Origin: Candidatus Peregrinibacteria bacterium
GTDB lineage: Bacteria > Patescibacteriota > Gracilibacteria > UBA1369
Direction of reading: 5' to 3'
Length of the DNA: 64,000 nt
NCBI GenBank assembly: GCA_003153355.1
Contig: PLYH01000001.1
Coordinates: 38,565 to 102,564 of the forward strand
Positions 33,398 to 43,700 of this stretch are shown one piece after another. The stretch's first letter is position 1. Each line of letters opens with the position of its first letter. The translations under genes were made by a program, and so were the position numbers. The notes under the pieces were generated by a model that saw only the letters and a program-made list of their open reading frames with translations, was not told the DNA's origin and made no database searches.

Positions 33398-34324
33398 ATG
33401 AATGATCGATCTCGCAAAGGCCCGGCAGAAGCAGCAACACGCTATTCAAAATCAATTCCCCCGGAATATAAAGGGGTGATTGTAAAAGGAAAAACAAGCG
33501 GCGTTTTTAAAAGAACGACGAATGAAACTTTAACAAAACAGTTAGAGCAATTATTAAAAACGTACGGCGCCTTCCAGAATATACCCGGTGAAAAAAGAAG
33601 AGAGTGGTATATCGGAGGCACGCTGTTAAAAACTTACGAAGCCTGGAAACTGTTGCCTCCTGAAGTTACGGACCGTGAAAGCCTTGAACGCAACGAAATG
33701 CTTGCATTTTTGGCCGGCGAAAAAATAAACGACCAAGGCGAAAAAAAATACGGACCATTACCTTCGGCAGACGCGATTATCATCGAAATCGGAAGGCTGG
33801 TTTTAGATTACGTCGAAGAATGGACGGGATTGAGCGAAGAAAAACAACATGCTCTTGAACGCACCATCATCCAATTTATAAGCCAAAAGCACGAAGAGTT
33901 CGACCGGATACCGAAACCATCCCAGGAAAAACCGCAACCTTCACCTGAGGAAATGAGAATACGGCTGCTTTCTTCATCGCTTGCCCCGCCAGCCGACAAA
34001 GCTCCAAATCACGAGGAACTGAACGAATGGATACGTCTGCAGGTTCTTAAAAAAATCGGAAATAAAATCATCGAACTTGCCTGGCAGCATGATAAAGGAA
34101 TTTTTGCGGAAGATAACGAAGATGAAGATGAAAAATTTGGAGAAACGGTTTTAGTTGATGTAAGCAGGCAAACATCGGCTAGAACGCTTAGGGCTATTGA
34201 GCCCGAAGAAACAGAAAAGATCGCGGAACCTGAAACAGTAAAAGCAGAAATCGATCCTGACGAAACTCCAACGGTTCCGGCAGGGCCTTTGCCGAAAAGA
34301 ATCCTGGCTCCAGATAAAAAATAA
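33398..34324 (+). CDS. Hypothetical acidic protein
   Basis: This 308-residue protein is not recognised. The ATG at 33398 (MNDRSRKGPAE) replaces the track start at 33335, which lies inside a probable -10. The first two-thirds look like a helical globular domain with many Trp and Tyr; a Pro-rich linker near 190-200 and a long acidic, Pro- and Glu-rich C-terminus follow. No signal peptide or membrane helix is seen. It is flanked by minus-strand genes on both sides. Confidence 0.6.
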   Translation: MNDRSRKGPAEAATRYSKSIPPEYKGVIVKGKTSGVFKRTTNETLTKQLEQLLKTYGAFQNIPGEKRREWYIGGTLLKTYEAWKLLPPEVTDRESLERNEMLAFLAGEKINDQGEKKYGPLPSADAIIIEIGRLVLDYVEEWTGLSEEKQHALERTIIQFISQKHEEFDRIPKPSQEKPQPSPEEMRIRLLSSSLAPPADKAPNHEELNEWIRLQVLKKIGNKIIELAWQHDKGIFAEDNEDEDEKFGETVLVDVSRQTSARTLRAIEPEETEKIAEPETVKAEIDPDETPTVPAGPLPKRILAPDKK

Positions 34325-34328
34325 AAAC

Positions 34329-35750
34329 TTATTGTTTATCTTTTTGCGAAGCCGGAAAAACTATCATACTCACGACCAGCCAGAATAACAGCGCCAAGTC
34401 GTTTTTGAAAAAAGGCGTATCGACGGTTCCATGCACAAGAATAATGATAAACATGAGCAGCCCGACGCCTTTAAACCATGAAAGATCCGGCGCACGGTTT
34501 TGCCATACAGCTTTCAGATGCTTCCAGCCTTTCTGGAAACAAATTTTGATGATCCACAAAAAACTCAAAAAACCCAACAATCCAAGGTTCAGCCAGAACG
34601 CCAGGAAAATATCATGGGGATGGAGCATATTCAATTCATAAAGCGCCTGACCTAAAATGCGGGGCCCTTCAATCTGGTACACAGCAGGAAACATCCCCAA
34701 ACCTATGCCCAGAAGCGGATGTTCCAACACCAGCCTGGTGGCTATCGTATAAACTTCAACCCGCACGCCCGAAGAGGTTCGCGTCGTCAGCTGGAAGAAA
34801 AGCTGCCATTTCGTCGGATCAAGCGCGATCAAAGCGATAACGACAACAACGATGACCCCGGCAATAATCAGAATCGTCTTCCACGGAAAACGTTTCCAAT
34901 TTTTGACATGCATAGCCAGCCACAAAAAACATGCCACAAAAAAAGCCAAAAAGGCAGCGTAAGATTTGGTAAATAAAAGACCGAAAAGAAGCAGGAAAAA
35001 TCCGGCGCTCCAGAGGACTGCAAGCAAAAAATTCCGGCGGCGCTGCAGATCATTGCTGTTTCGCTTAAAAAATTGAAAAAATCTCGTCAACATGGACTGC
35101 TCATGAACGACAAAAAAATCTTTCAACCGGGCAAGGGCATAAAAAAGCGCCGGCGTAATATAAAGAGCCAGATAGTTGGCGGAATTAAAGGGACCGGAAG
35201 CACGGGCGTCAGGAGTTATGTACTGACCCGTAAGCACCTGATAAGCGCCCCATGCCGCCAAAAAAACCGCTGAAACAACGTAACAGTTCAGTGCAATTGT
35301 CATGTCTTTTCCCGTGCGCATGATCCAGGCAAACAAAATGAGCATCAGCACCGGACAAAGAATCCAGCTCTTTAAAATGCCCATGGCAATTTTTCTGCCG
35401 TAATAAATCGTCGTACCGTCCAGCATCGTCACGGCCTGCGGCGCAATGATGGTCGAAATCACGGCGGCGATCACGATGCCCAAAACTGCGAGCCACCAGG
35501 TGTGTTTATAAGGCTCAAGAAGCTGTTTCCAGGTAATTTTCTTGTGGAAAAAATCCCAGCCGGTTCTGAAAATCCATGCCAAAAACGTCGCGTCGACAAA
35601 AACTTCCACGAGCGGAAACGGAAGACCGGCGACATCAAATTTCAAAAGATACGCCGGAAAAAACAACGGCAGCATCAGGACGGCCAGACGCAAATTCCAG
35701 AGCGCAAAAAGAAAATATGCTAAACCGAAAAATTGTAAAAGCAGATCCAT
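34329..35750 (-). CDS. O-antigen ligase / Wzy polymerase-like membrane protein
   Basis: The 473-residue protein has about 11 or 12 membrane helices and a large outer loop. That loop and the next helix carry HPLLGIGLGMFP and LHPHDIFLAFWLNLGLLG, the recognisable Wzy_C/WaaL family signature with the functional His. Such proteins join polyprenol-linked glycans to a carrier or polymerise them. The acceptor is unknown; no lipid A genes are in the window, so a glycan-protein or cell-wall glycan linkage is possible. The family is clear, the substrate is not. Confidence 0.85.
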   Translation of the reverse strand: MDLLLQFFGLAYFLFALWNLRLAVLMLPLFFPAYLLKFDVAGLPFPLVEVFVDATFLAWIFRTGWDFFHKKITWKQLLEPYKHTWWLAVLGIVIAAVISTIIAPQAVTMLDGTTIYYGRKIAMGILKSWILCPVLMLILFAWIMRTGKDMTIALNCYVVSAVFLAAWGAYQVLTGQYITPDARASGPFNSANYLALYITPALFYALARLKDFFVVHEQSMLTRFFQFFKRNSNDLQRRRNFLLAVLWSAGFFLLLFGLLFTKSYAAFLAFFVACFLWLAMHVKNWKRFPWKTILIIAGVIVVVVIALIALDPTKWQLFFQLTTRTSSGVRVEVYTIATRLVLEHPLLGIGLGMFPAVYQIEGPRILGQALYELNMLHPHDIFLAFWLNLGLLGFLSFLWIIKICFQKGWKHLKAVWQNRAPDLSWFKGVGLLMFIIILVHGTVDTPFFKNDLALLFWLVVSMIVFPASQKDKQ

Positions 35751-35773
35751 GAGAGCGTTCAGAAAATGACTCT

Positions 35774-36346
35774 CTATTTACTTTCAAGTTCCAGCAAGCC
35801 GTAGGTACCATCCTCACGTCTGTAGACTACGCCGAACTTTCCGTTCTCCTCATTCTGGAAAGCAAAAAAATCGTGCTCAAGCAGTTCCATCTGTTCAACG
35901 GCCTCTTCTTCATGCATCGGCTTGAGGTCGGCAAAACTTTTGCGTTTGGTGATTTTAGAAACCGGAGCAGCCCCTTCCTGGGTTGAAGAAATCTCTTCAA
36001 GCGTTGAAGACGGAATCCATTTACCCGACTGATCGCGGCGGTGTTGTTTGCCTTTATAGCGTTCAATCTGTTTTTTAAGTTTTTCAACGGCCAGATCAAT
36101 GGCTTCTTCCGGGTTCGTCGCCATGACTTCCGCGCGCACAACCGCATGCGGGACAACCATCGTCACTTCGAGCGAAATATTCTTGTTCGTGGTTTTGAGA
36201 TTGTTATGTTCAACATCCACGCGGACCACGGTCGATTCGTCATCGACCCGCTGGCTTAGGTGTTTGAGGTTTTCAATTTTCTCCTGAATATAATCCTTTT
36301 GAGCTTCACTTAAATTGATATGTTTCTGAATGATCGAAACCTGCAT
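35774..36346 (-). CDS. hpf: Ribosome hibernation promoting factor, long form
   Basis: HPF binds the 30S subunit and, in the long form, pairs ribosomes into inactive 100S dimers. The 190-residue protein has the S30AE N-domain (IQKHINLSEAQKDYIQEKI, VRVDVEHN) and the C-terminal dimerisation domain (HEEEAVEQMELLEHDFFAFQNEE, YRREDGTYGLLE). The ATG at 36346 (MQVSIIQKH) is favoured because the upstream residues do not fit the family. A TATAAT lies about 30 nt upstream. Confidence 0.94.
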   Translation of the reverse strand: MQVSIIQKHINLSEAQKDYIQEKIENLKHLSQRVDDESTVVRVDVEHNNLKTTNKNISLEVTMVVPHAVVRAEVMATNPEEAIDLAVEKLKKQIERYKGKQHRRDQSGKWIPSSTLEEISSTQEGAAPVSKITKRKSFADLKPMHEEEAVEQMELLEHDFFAFQNEENGKFGVVYRREDGTYGLLELESK

Positions 36347-36375
36347 AAAAGAAGAAAAAATATAAATCAAAAAGT

Positions 36376-36381
36376 ATTATA
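36376..36381 (-). promoter_or_regulatory. -10 element for hpf
   Basis: On the minus strand a perfect TATAAT lies 29 nt before the hpf start. No convincing -35 was identified. Confidence 0.5.
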
Positions 36382-36418
36382 GAACGTTTGCTCGACTAAA
36401 ACAATGATGGCCTGCCTT

Positions 36419-37102
36419 CTAAGATTTTTTACCGGCCTGAAAATCCAGGACGCCTTGAGCCAAATCCATTAAAACTTCTTCCGGATTTGAAGATTTTGCT
36501 ACGCCGGAAGCCAACAAAACCCCGCTCGCGCCGAGCTCAAGCGACATCAAAACATCCCGTCCGGTTTTAATGCCCGCGCCCACCAAAACTTTGCCGTTAC
36601 CGATCATTTCAACTGCGTCCGTAATAATTTTCGGATTGGCATCAACGACTGAAACGTCGCCCCCGATAAGTTCGGGAGGTTCAACGGCCACAAAATCCGG
36701 ATCGAACATCGCAATGTCTTTTCCGGCCTGGACGGTATCTGCGCATAGAACAACCATAAAACCGATCTCATGTGCCTCTTGAACCGACGCCCGAATAACT
36801 TCGATTGAAACCTTTTTTTCCGCGTGATTTAAAAGCGAACCTACGGCTCCGGCATCTTTCAAAACATGAGGCGAAAGATGGCCCGTGTGAGCGCCGTAAT
36901 GAATAGGATCAAAATGCTGGGCCAGCACCGGAATCTTCACCGCGGCGACGACCATCCGTAAATCAATGGGCTGCACGGCTATGGCAAAAGAGACTCCTGT
37001 TTTTTCGGCAACTTTTTCATGAATCTTCGCGAGCTCTACGGCATGCTTTCCGGAAGCCTTTTCATAGGCTTTAAAATTAACGATGATGATCGGTTTTCTC
37101 AT
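36419..37102 (-). CDS. tpiA: Triosephosphate isomerase, archaeal type
   Basis: TIM interconverts dihydroxyacetone phosphate and glyceraldehyde-3-phosphate. The 227-residue protein is shorter than bacterial TIM (about 250) and follows the archaeal pattern: IIVNFKAY with the catalytic Lys, AQHFDPIHYGAHTGHLSP, LLNHAEKK with the catalytic His, FVAVEPPELIGG with the catalytic Glu, and GASGVLLASGVAKS for phosphate binding. The ATG at 37102 (MRKPIIIVNFK) is preferred over the upstream M. pyk and gpmI in the same window serve the same pathway. Confidence 0.93.
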   Translation of the reverse strand: MRKPIIIVNFKAYEKASGKHAVELAKIHEKVAEKTGVSFAIAVQPIDLRMVVAAVKIPVLAQHFDPIHYGAHTGHLSPHVLKDAGAVGSLLNHAEKKVSIEVIRASVQEAHEIGFMVVLCADTVQAGKDIAMFDPDFVAVEPPELIGGDVSVVDANPKIITDAVEMIGNGKVLVGAGIKTGRDVLMSLELGASGVLLASGVAKSSNPEEVLMDLAQGVLDFQAGKKS

Positions 37103-37151
37103 AACAAAAAATAACAGGAACGGTTCCACTTTAGCTGAAGGTATTCCTACG

Positions 37152-37180
37152 TTGCAAGTTTCGCCGTTTTTTGCTATAAT
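37152..37180 (+). promoter_or_regulatory. Promoter of the surface-protein block
   Basis: TTGCAA and TATAAT are separated by 17 nt, with TGC in front of the -10 (TGCTATAAT). It is one of the best promoters in the window and lies about 45 nt before the ATG at 37226. Confidence 0.75.
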
Positions 37181-37225
37181 TTAAAGATTTATTACTGCCC
37201 AAAAACCAAAATAAACAAAAACACT

Positions 37226-37786
37226 ATGGAAAAATTGCTGTATTTGAAAAACAGGGAAGGAACGGCAGAAAAACAAAAATTCATTTTCCTGAGCATTGAA
37301 AAACCTTCGGGACAGGCTTCGGGAACCGGCACTTTAAGTCTTGCCGAAACCATGGAGAAAAAATTCAACACCAACCTGAACGTTGAAACCCCATTCAGTG
37401 CCGATTTCAATGCTGTGCTGGAAAATCTTGGGAACCAGGCAAAAGAAAAAAATCCCGAGCTCAGCGCCGAAAGCGTCAGACAAAACCTGACCGACACGCT
37501 CGATCCGGGAAAAACTCTCGATGAAATCCGTGATTATCTTCAGAGCAAAGGATGCAGGACTGCCGCCATCGTTGATGGAAGATTCAAATTCTTTGCCGGA
37601 CCAAAAGGTGTGCAGGAAATTTTTCTCTCGGAATTTTTCAAACCCCGCGAAGTAAAAATCGGCGGCGAAGGAACATACACCCATGAATACCTTCTCAAAA
37701 AAGAAGCAATGATGAGTCAGACGATGCAAGCCTTGCAAGCTCTCAAAGGGGAGCTTCCCGAAAATCCGCCTAATAAAATTTCCTAA
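37226..37786 (+). CDS. Hypothetical protein, first gene of the surface block
   Basis: This 186-residue protein is not recognised. It starts MEKLLYLKNREGTAEK without a signal peptide or membrane segment and seems a mixed alpha/beta cytoplasmic protein. It lies 9 nt before the giant 2085-residue gene and shares its promoter, so it could be a chaperone, adaptor or regulator for the large proteins; this is only positional inference. Confidence 0.6.
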   Translation: MEKLLYLKNREGTAEKQKFIFLSIEKPSGQASGTGTLSLAETMEKKFNTNLNVETPFSADFNAVLENLGNQAKEKNPELSAESVRQNLTDTLDPGKTLDEIRDYLQSKGCRTAAIVDGRFKFFAGPKGVQEIFLSEFFKPREVKIGGEGTYTHEYLLKKEAMMSQTMQALQALKGELPENPPNKIS

Positions 37787-37795
37787 ATAACGTCT

Positions 37796-40700
37796 ATGTT
37801 CAACGAAAAACGCATACTTCTTTTCCTCAATCACGGGGAGCGCGCAAGCTTCAAGGGCAAGCGCATGGCTTACGCTGGACCAGAAAAACTTGAAGGTGCT
37901 CCGGCGGAAAGCAAAGAAACGCTGAAACCAGCTGAAAAGACTGAAGTGTTAAACGATCTCATGAAGAATGAATACAAAACCGAATGGGACGCCGCAAAAG
38001 ATCCGATCCAAAATTTACAAGAGTTCGCTGACGGAATTTATGGCGACAATAAGGGAAAAGCCGCCTATGCTAAAAAACTTCTCCAAGAAAGTCTCAAATG
38101 GGAAGACGCAACAACTTTCGCAGCCGACAAAGCAAAACTTTCCAAGGAAAAATGCACAATGGTGAACCTGAAAAACGGCAGCATGAAATTTTACAAGACC
38201 GACTCTTTCAAACCTGAAAACGAAATCAAACTTTCCACGCTGAACGCAGTCATCAGAACTCCAAAGGAAAGCGTCGTATCGCCTCCTCCGGTCGTTGAAA
38301 AAAAAGAATCGGATGAAGGGACCGACCAACAAAAATCCGCCCTTGAATTCTTTAAAAAAGCTTTTCCAGGCGCCAAACCCGACCAGATCCGCATCAGCGG
38401 AACCGAATCCCTGGGAGTCGGAACCAAAGCAGACTTAAACCTGCGGGGATATTTTGGGGGAGCAGAGATGAAGAACGCAGACCCGGACTATTATGGTGAA
38501 GACGGCAGCGGAAGATTCCTCAGCGGTGACAATATCGTTGATGACCAGGGCTACAGAACACATTATATTCCGGCTGAGATCCAGCAGGGATTTGTAGTTG
38601 AAGCTCCAAAGAAAAACGGGGTTATGGGCAAGTTCGTCCTGGCAAAACTCACCAAAAATGAAATCGGTTCAGGAAAAACTGACATTATGGGCTGGGTTGA
38701 AATCGGAAACCTGAGAAATAAAGGATATAAACACGAAGCGTTCGACAAAGTCCAAAACGTCTGGAGTAAAAAACCGGAATTTACCGATGAAGTCGTGGTG
38801 GTGGCGAGAAAATCTAATACGCTCGGAAATACCGTCCTTTATAATGACAAAGGTACTATGATCCGCATGATCGGAAAAGGCGAAGAAGTAATCACGGCGA
38901 ACAACATGGTAAGAAAAGTAGGGAATGAAGAATATATTAATGTAAGTTTTGAAAAAAGCGGAGCGAAAGACACGGGCTGGATAAGAAAAGACATGGTCCT
39001 TGAGCCTGCACCGGCTGAAGTAAAACCTCCTGAAGTAGCCTATAAAGAGGTAAAAGATGAACGTTCCGACGAAACGATGGTTGCAAAATATTACAACCGC
39101 GAAACCGGCAAAGTTCATTTTGACGGCGACAGGGCTGCAGAACAGACCATCACCATCAGCGATCTTTTCCCCGGAGCAAAAAAAGGCGATAAAATCCGCG
39201 TCAAACGCAACGGTGCTGGAAAAAGCATGGAAGCAAGCTTTGACCCAGATAAAACGTATACAAAATTCCTCAAAAACAAAACTGAAACCCGCAAAGGAAC
39301 TTTTGTTTATGGAAACGGAGTCCGCGTGGAAATTTACGACGGCGACGTCGTTCTGCCAAGATGGGAAACAGGCAAGTCAGCGGAAGGGCCAAAAGACCGC
39401 GCCTTTCTTGAAAAAGTCACGCTCAAAGCCGGAGACACCTATGAATCCATAGCTGACCGCGCGCTTTCCATGGACCCGATTATGAAGGCTTTTGAAAAAT
39501 CAAAATATAAATCCGTCGATGAACGCAGAGCCGCTTACGTCAAACTGCTCAAACAGTTTCAGGACGGAAATACGCTCTTCTTGGTTGTGCCGACTCCAAG
39601 TGAAGCAGGTGTGCCGACGGCCAACGAAGTAGCCGAAGTACGCTACGGTGAACGCGCCGAAAGTTACGCCGACAAATTCAGAAAAAACCGTGAAGCATCA
39701 GAAAAAGCTTTCCGCGGAAACATGAAGCAGTATCTGGACAACCAGGTGATGCTTGATAAAAGCTTGCTCGATGTCGTAGACGGAAACCTAAAAATGAAAT
39801 TTGCAACTGGGGAAGGATTTATGGGATTAGTAGATATTTTTAATGACAAAGAAGCATGGCTTAAACTCTGGAATGGCGAAGGATCAGTTGAAATAGCAGG
39901 ACTGGACCAATTGATTGCTGTTCTGAAACATCCGATCTTTGTTGAAGCCGGAATCACGCCCGAAAACGCTCGCGTAAAAATCATTGAACTCATTAGAGTC
40001 GGCAGAAACGACCGGGTGGATTTTGAAGATGTTTTGGATTCATTCAAAATCTATACCAATAAAAAAGGACAAACGGGCGATTTAGGCGACTTCAAAAATG
40101 AACTTGAAGAGAACTCCAAACTCATGAAAGCGAATGAAGGCGGATACAAAGCTTTCGAAGCAAAAAAAGGTCAGGGAATTTTAAAACAAACCCAGATCGT
40201 CAACGTTGTGACGGAAAAAAGAAAACTGGCGGAATCACAGGGCGATGATCCGGCAAAATATAAATCTTTTGCGGATTATGTCTGGCATCTGGTTGATGGA
40301 AATAAACAACAGTTCGACGACTATTTCAAAGCTGTTAAAGCTCTGGATGATCTGAAGGGCGATCCGGAATATCAGCAGTGGGGCAACTACCGCGAAGCGG
40401 CAAACCGCATCGGTTATTTAAACTACGTCCTTGAAGAAAGCGGTCAATTGCTCCAGGCCATCGGCCAGCTCAAAGTCAAAGAGTTCAAGGCTGCAGCCGC
40501 GAGTCCTGAAAAAATGGCTCCGGAAACTGGAAAATCTGTTGCCGCGATTGAAGATGTCTTCCGTGACTCTGATAAACCAAACTGGAGAAAAAACCATCCG
40601 GATGGCCGTTCATTCTCTTGGGAAGATGTTGTGGCCGGCACGAAAGAAAAAGATGAAGACACCACAGTGTACGGCAAATACTTTGATGAAAAAGCTCCGA

Positions 40701-43700
40701 TGCTCCGCATCCGCAGCCGTTTAAATAGATTCGGCGAAAAAGACCAGCCGCTCGACGGCGTTGAACGCATCAGCGAAACGGACACCGTGAACGAATTCAA
40801 TCGACTGATGAAAAAAGCTCTCCAACGTTTGATTTCCTGGAAGACCAACCCGGCGGCCGCTACGGAATTCATCAACAAATATACGGATTCCAACAAAGTT
40901 CAGCTTCCTCCAAAAAATAAAGGTGAAACCGATGAAGCATACGCTGTACGTGTCACGCCAATGTTAAGCAGTTCGCTGGATAGCGCATTCCAAACTCTCA
41001 AACTTGGCAGCCTCTCGCAACTTCAGCTCGAAAAAGATTCTCCTGCTCCGTTGGTTCAAAAAGTTCAGGATCAAAAAGATCTCATTAAAATAGGTTATTA
41101 CTTTGATTCCCGCGACGAAGAAAAAGGTCTTACCGAATCCACCGAAACAAAAGAGGCTCAGCTTTCCATGAATCCGATGATCAGAAAAGTTCAGGAAATT
41201 GCCATTGCCAAAGGCTACCCCAAAGAAAACGCAAAGAAAATCGAAAGCGTTTTCATCGGCGGTATCGGACTCAAAATCGATACGACCAAACCGCTCAGTC
41301 AGGCGTTTGGAGCCGGTCTTGGATCAGGCGTCGATCTTGGCGACGGATTTGTTTTAATGGTCGGCATAGGCGTGGACAGCAGCGGACCGGTCTTAGGTGT
41401 CGCCGTACGCAAAGGCATTAAACTCGGCGCTGAAAAAGACAAAGAACTCGGCATTACGGGAGGCGTAGGGGTCGGGCTCACTGGCCCAAGCATCGTAGGC
41501 GGGGTAGATTACTCATTCCCGATCTCGGACAGTCTTGATATGAAAATGTTTGCAGGAGGCAGCGTGGGAATTTTGGTATCTGGCGTGGGCGTCGGAATCG
41601 GCATCGGCAAAAACTATGAAACAGCCCAGAAAAATCTTGAAAAACAAATCGGCGGAATGGACACCAAAGAGATCGACGCGGAAAAAGATCCGGACAAAAA
41701 ATATCTGATGATCATCAACAATCCGCAGATCGGTCCATACTTCAGATCAGCGGCTCAGGAATTTGAAAACGAAAAAGATCAAAAATCCGTCGTCCTGGAT
41801 CTTTACGAGACATGGCGTGCAAACGTCTCGGGAGAAGCAGTAAGACAAAACTCAGCGCCGTTTATTTCAGGAGGAGGCGTTTTTGCGGGCATGCTGTTAA
41901 TTGGCGGCCTGCCGGTACCGTACGTCGGACCTTACCTCAGCTTCACTATCGGGAAAGATACATATGTCTACCGTCGCCAGTCGGAATCTTCCAAAGAAAT
42001 GGACAAGATTTCTCAAGAAAAAGCACAGGCAAGGTCGATGGACGATTTGAAAAAGAAATATCCGGACAGCAATCTGGCCGTAAAAGAAACAAAAGCCGCT
42101 GAAAGCGGCAATATTGGAACGATGGCCAATGGAGATAAAGGTATTCGTCTCAAAAACTTTGAGGTTGATCTTGCTCCGTTTAAAGACGAACCAAGTATTG
42201 ATAAATATAACGAGGCTTTGAGACCTTACGACATGAAACTGGTTCCGGATGCCGCAACCGGCCTTCTGGAATTCCAGGTTTTTGGAGCTTTGGGCAATCT
42301 CCAAATCCTGATGGACCCGGGAATGGAACACAAAGGTCTTATTTTGAAAGACGGAAAAGTGTTCCTGGCTCCCGGAGCAAAACCTGAACTCTTTATCACC
42401 CGTGAAGAGTTCTTCACACCATTCCCAAAGAAAGGTTCTCCGATGAACACCATTGTCACTATTTCAGACACACCGAAACGCACCCGTTCAATGATCCAAA
42501 GTGAAGTTGCGGAACAGGGTTCATATCTTTACCGCAAGGCCGGAATGCAGTGGGAAGTTATTTCCACTCCGAACGTTTCCAACAACAATGTTATGGATGC
42601 TGCAGGTTATGCCAAATACAAAGGAAACTTCGAAACCTTTAATGAAAAAGTCGAAGGCTTCGACGAAACAAAATGGAAAGAATATGAAGCCAAGGTCAAA
42701 GCCTTACCGTTCATTATGGAAGCCGAACCTGATCTTACCGACGAAAAACGAACACAGCTCAAAAAATTCAGCAAAGATTTCTTCAATTTCAACGTCGGTA
42801 AATACGGTGAATACACTACGGTAAAACCGGGTGACACGGAAGCAGTCATCAACGAAAAACGCCGCAATCTTGCTGCCCTGATCCAGACGGAAGCACAGAA
42901 AGATGCTCCGCCAAAAGGCAGAGGTATGGGAGCAAAACTCAGCGACCTTCAGATGAACTTTGTGATGTCGGAACTCATGGACGTGAGTTTCATGGAACTT
43001 GAAAAAGCTCCGGATAAACGCGCTCGCTTTGAACAAAACCTTGAATGGTCAAAACAGGCAGTACTTTTACCGTTCTTTCGCAAGAAGATCGCTGACCTTA
43101 ATGCCAAAGGACTCAATATTAAGAGCACTCCTGAGCAGCTGGTAGACCTTGTTTCCCGACGTTTGCTTGAGGACGTCAAAGACGAAGAACTCGGCAAACC
43201 GGGACAACCTTTAGGACCAAACTGGATGTTCAGTTCAGTCGCAGGCGCCATCGGTCTGGGTCTCCGCGGTGTTGCGGGATACATCACCCAGGATAAGTAC
43301 GGCGTCCTCGGTCTTCATGAAGAAGATTTGAGCAAACCGGGACTTGAAGGCGATCTTGCAAAAGTCATCCTTGAACTTGAAAGTCCGCTCGATACTCAAA
43401 ACGACAAAGCTTTCGCCGAATCGATAATGGCGAAAAAACTCATCGCGATGCCGGGTATGTGGTTTGTGCTTGGCGATGCCAATGCCAACCAGGCCTTGGA
43501 CGGAATGCAAAAAGCTTTGAAAGGCGAAGCCGTCGGCGACAACGCAGGCTTCCAGGAATTCAAAAAAATCGCCCAAGGCATCCGCGACACACAGCTCCGC
43601 GGAGGCAATGCTTTTATTTACAACGCGCCAAACGGCAACTCGTTTGAATTCAGATTGAACACCAAAGTCGCAGACATGGCACACGCGCGCTGCGGAAATG

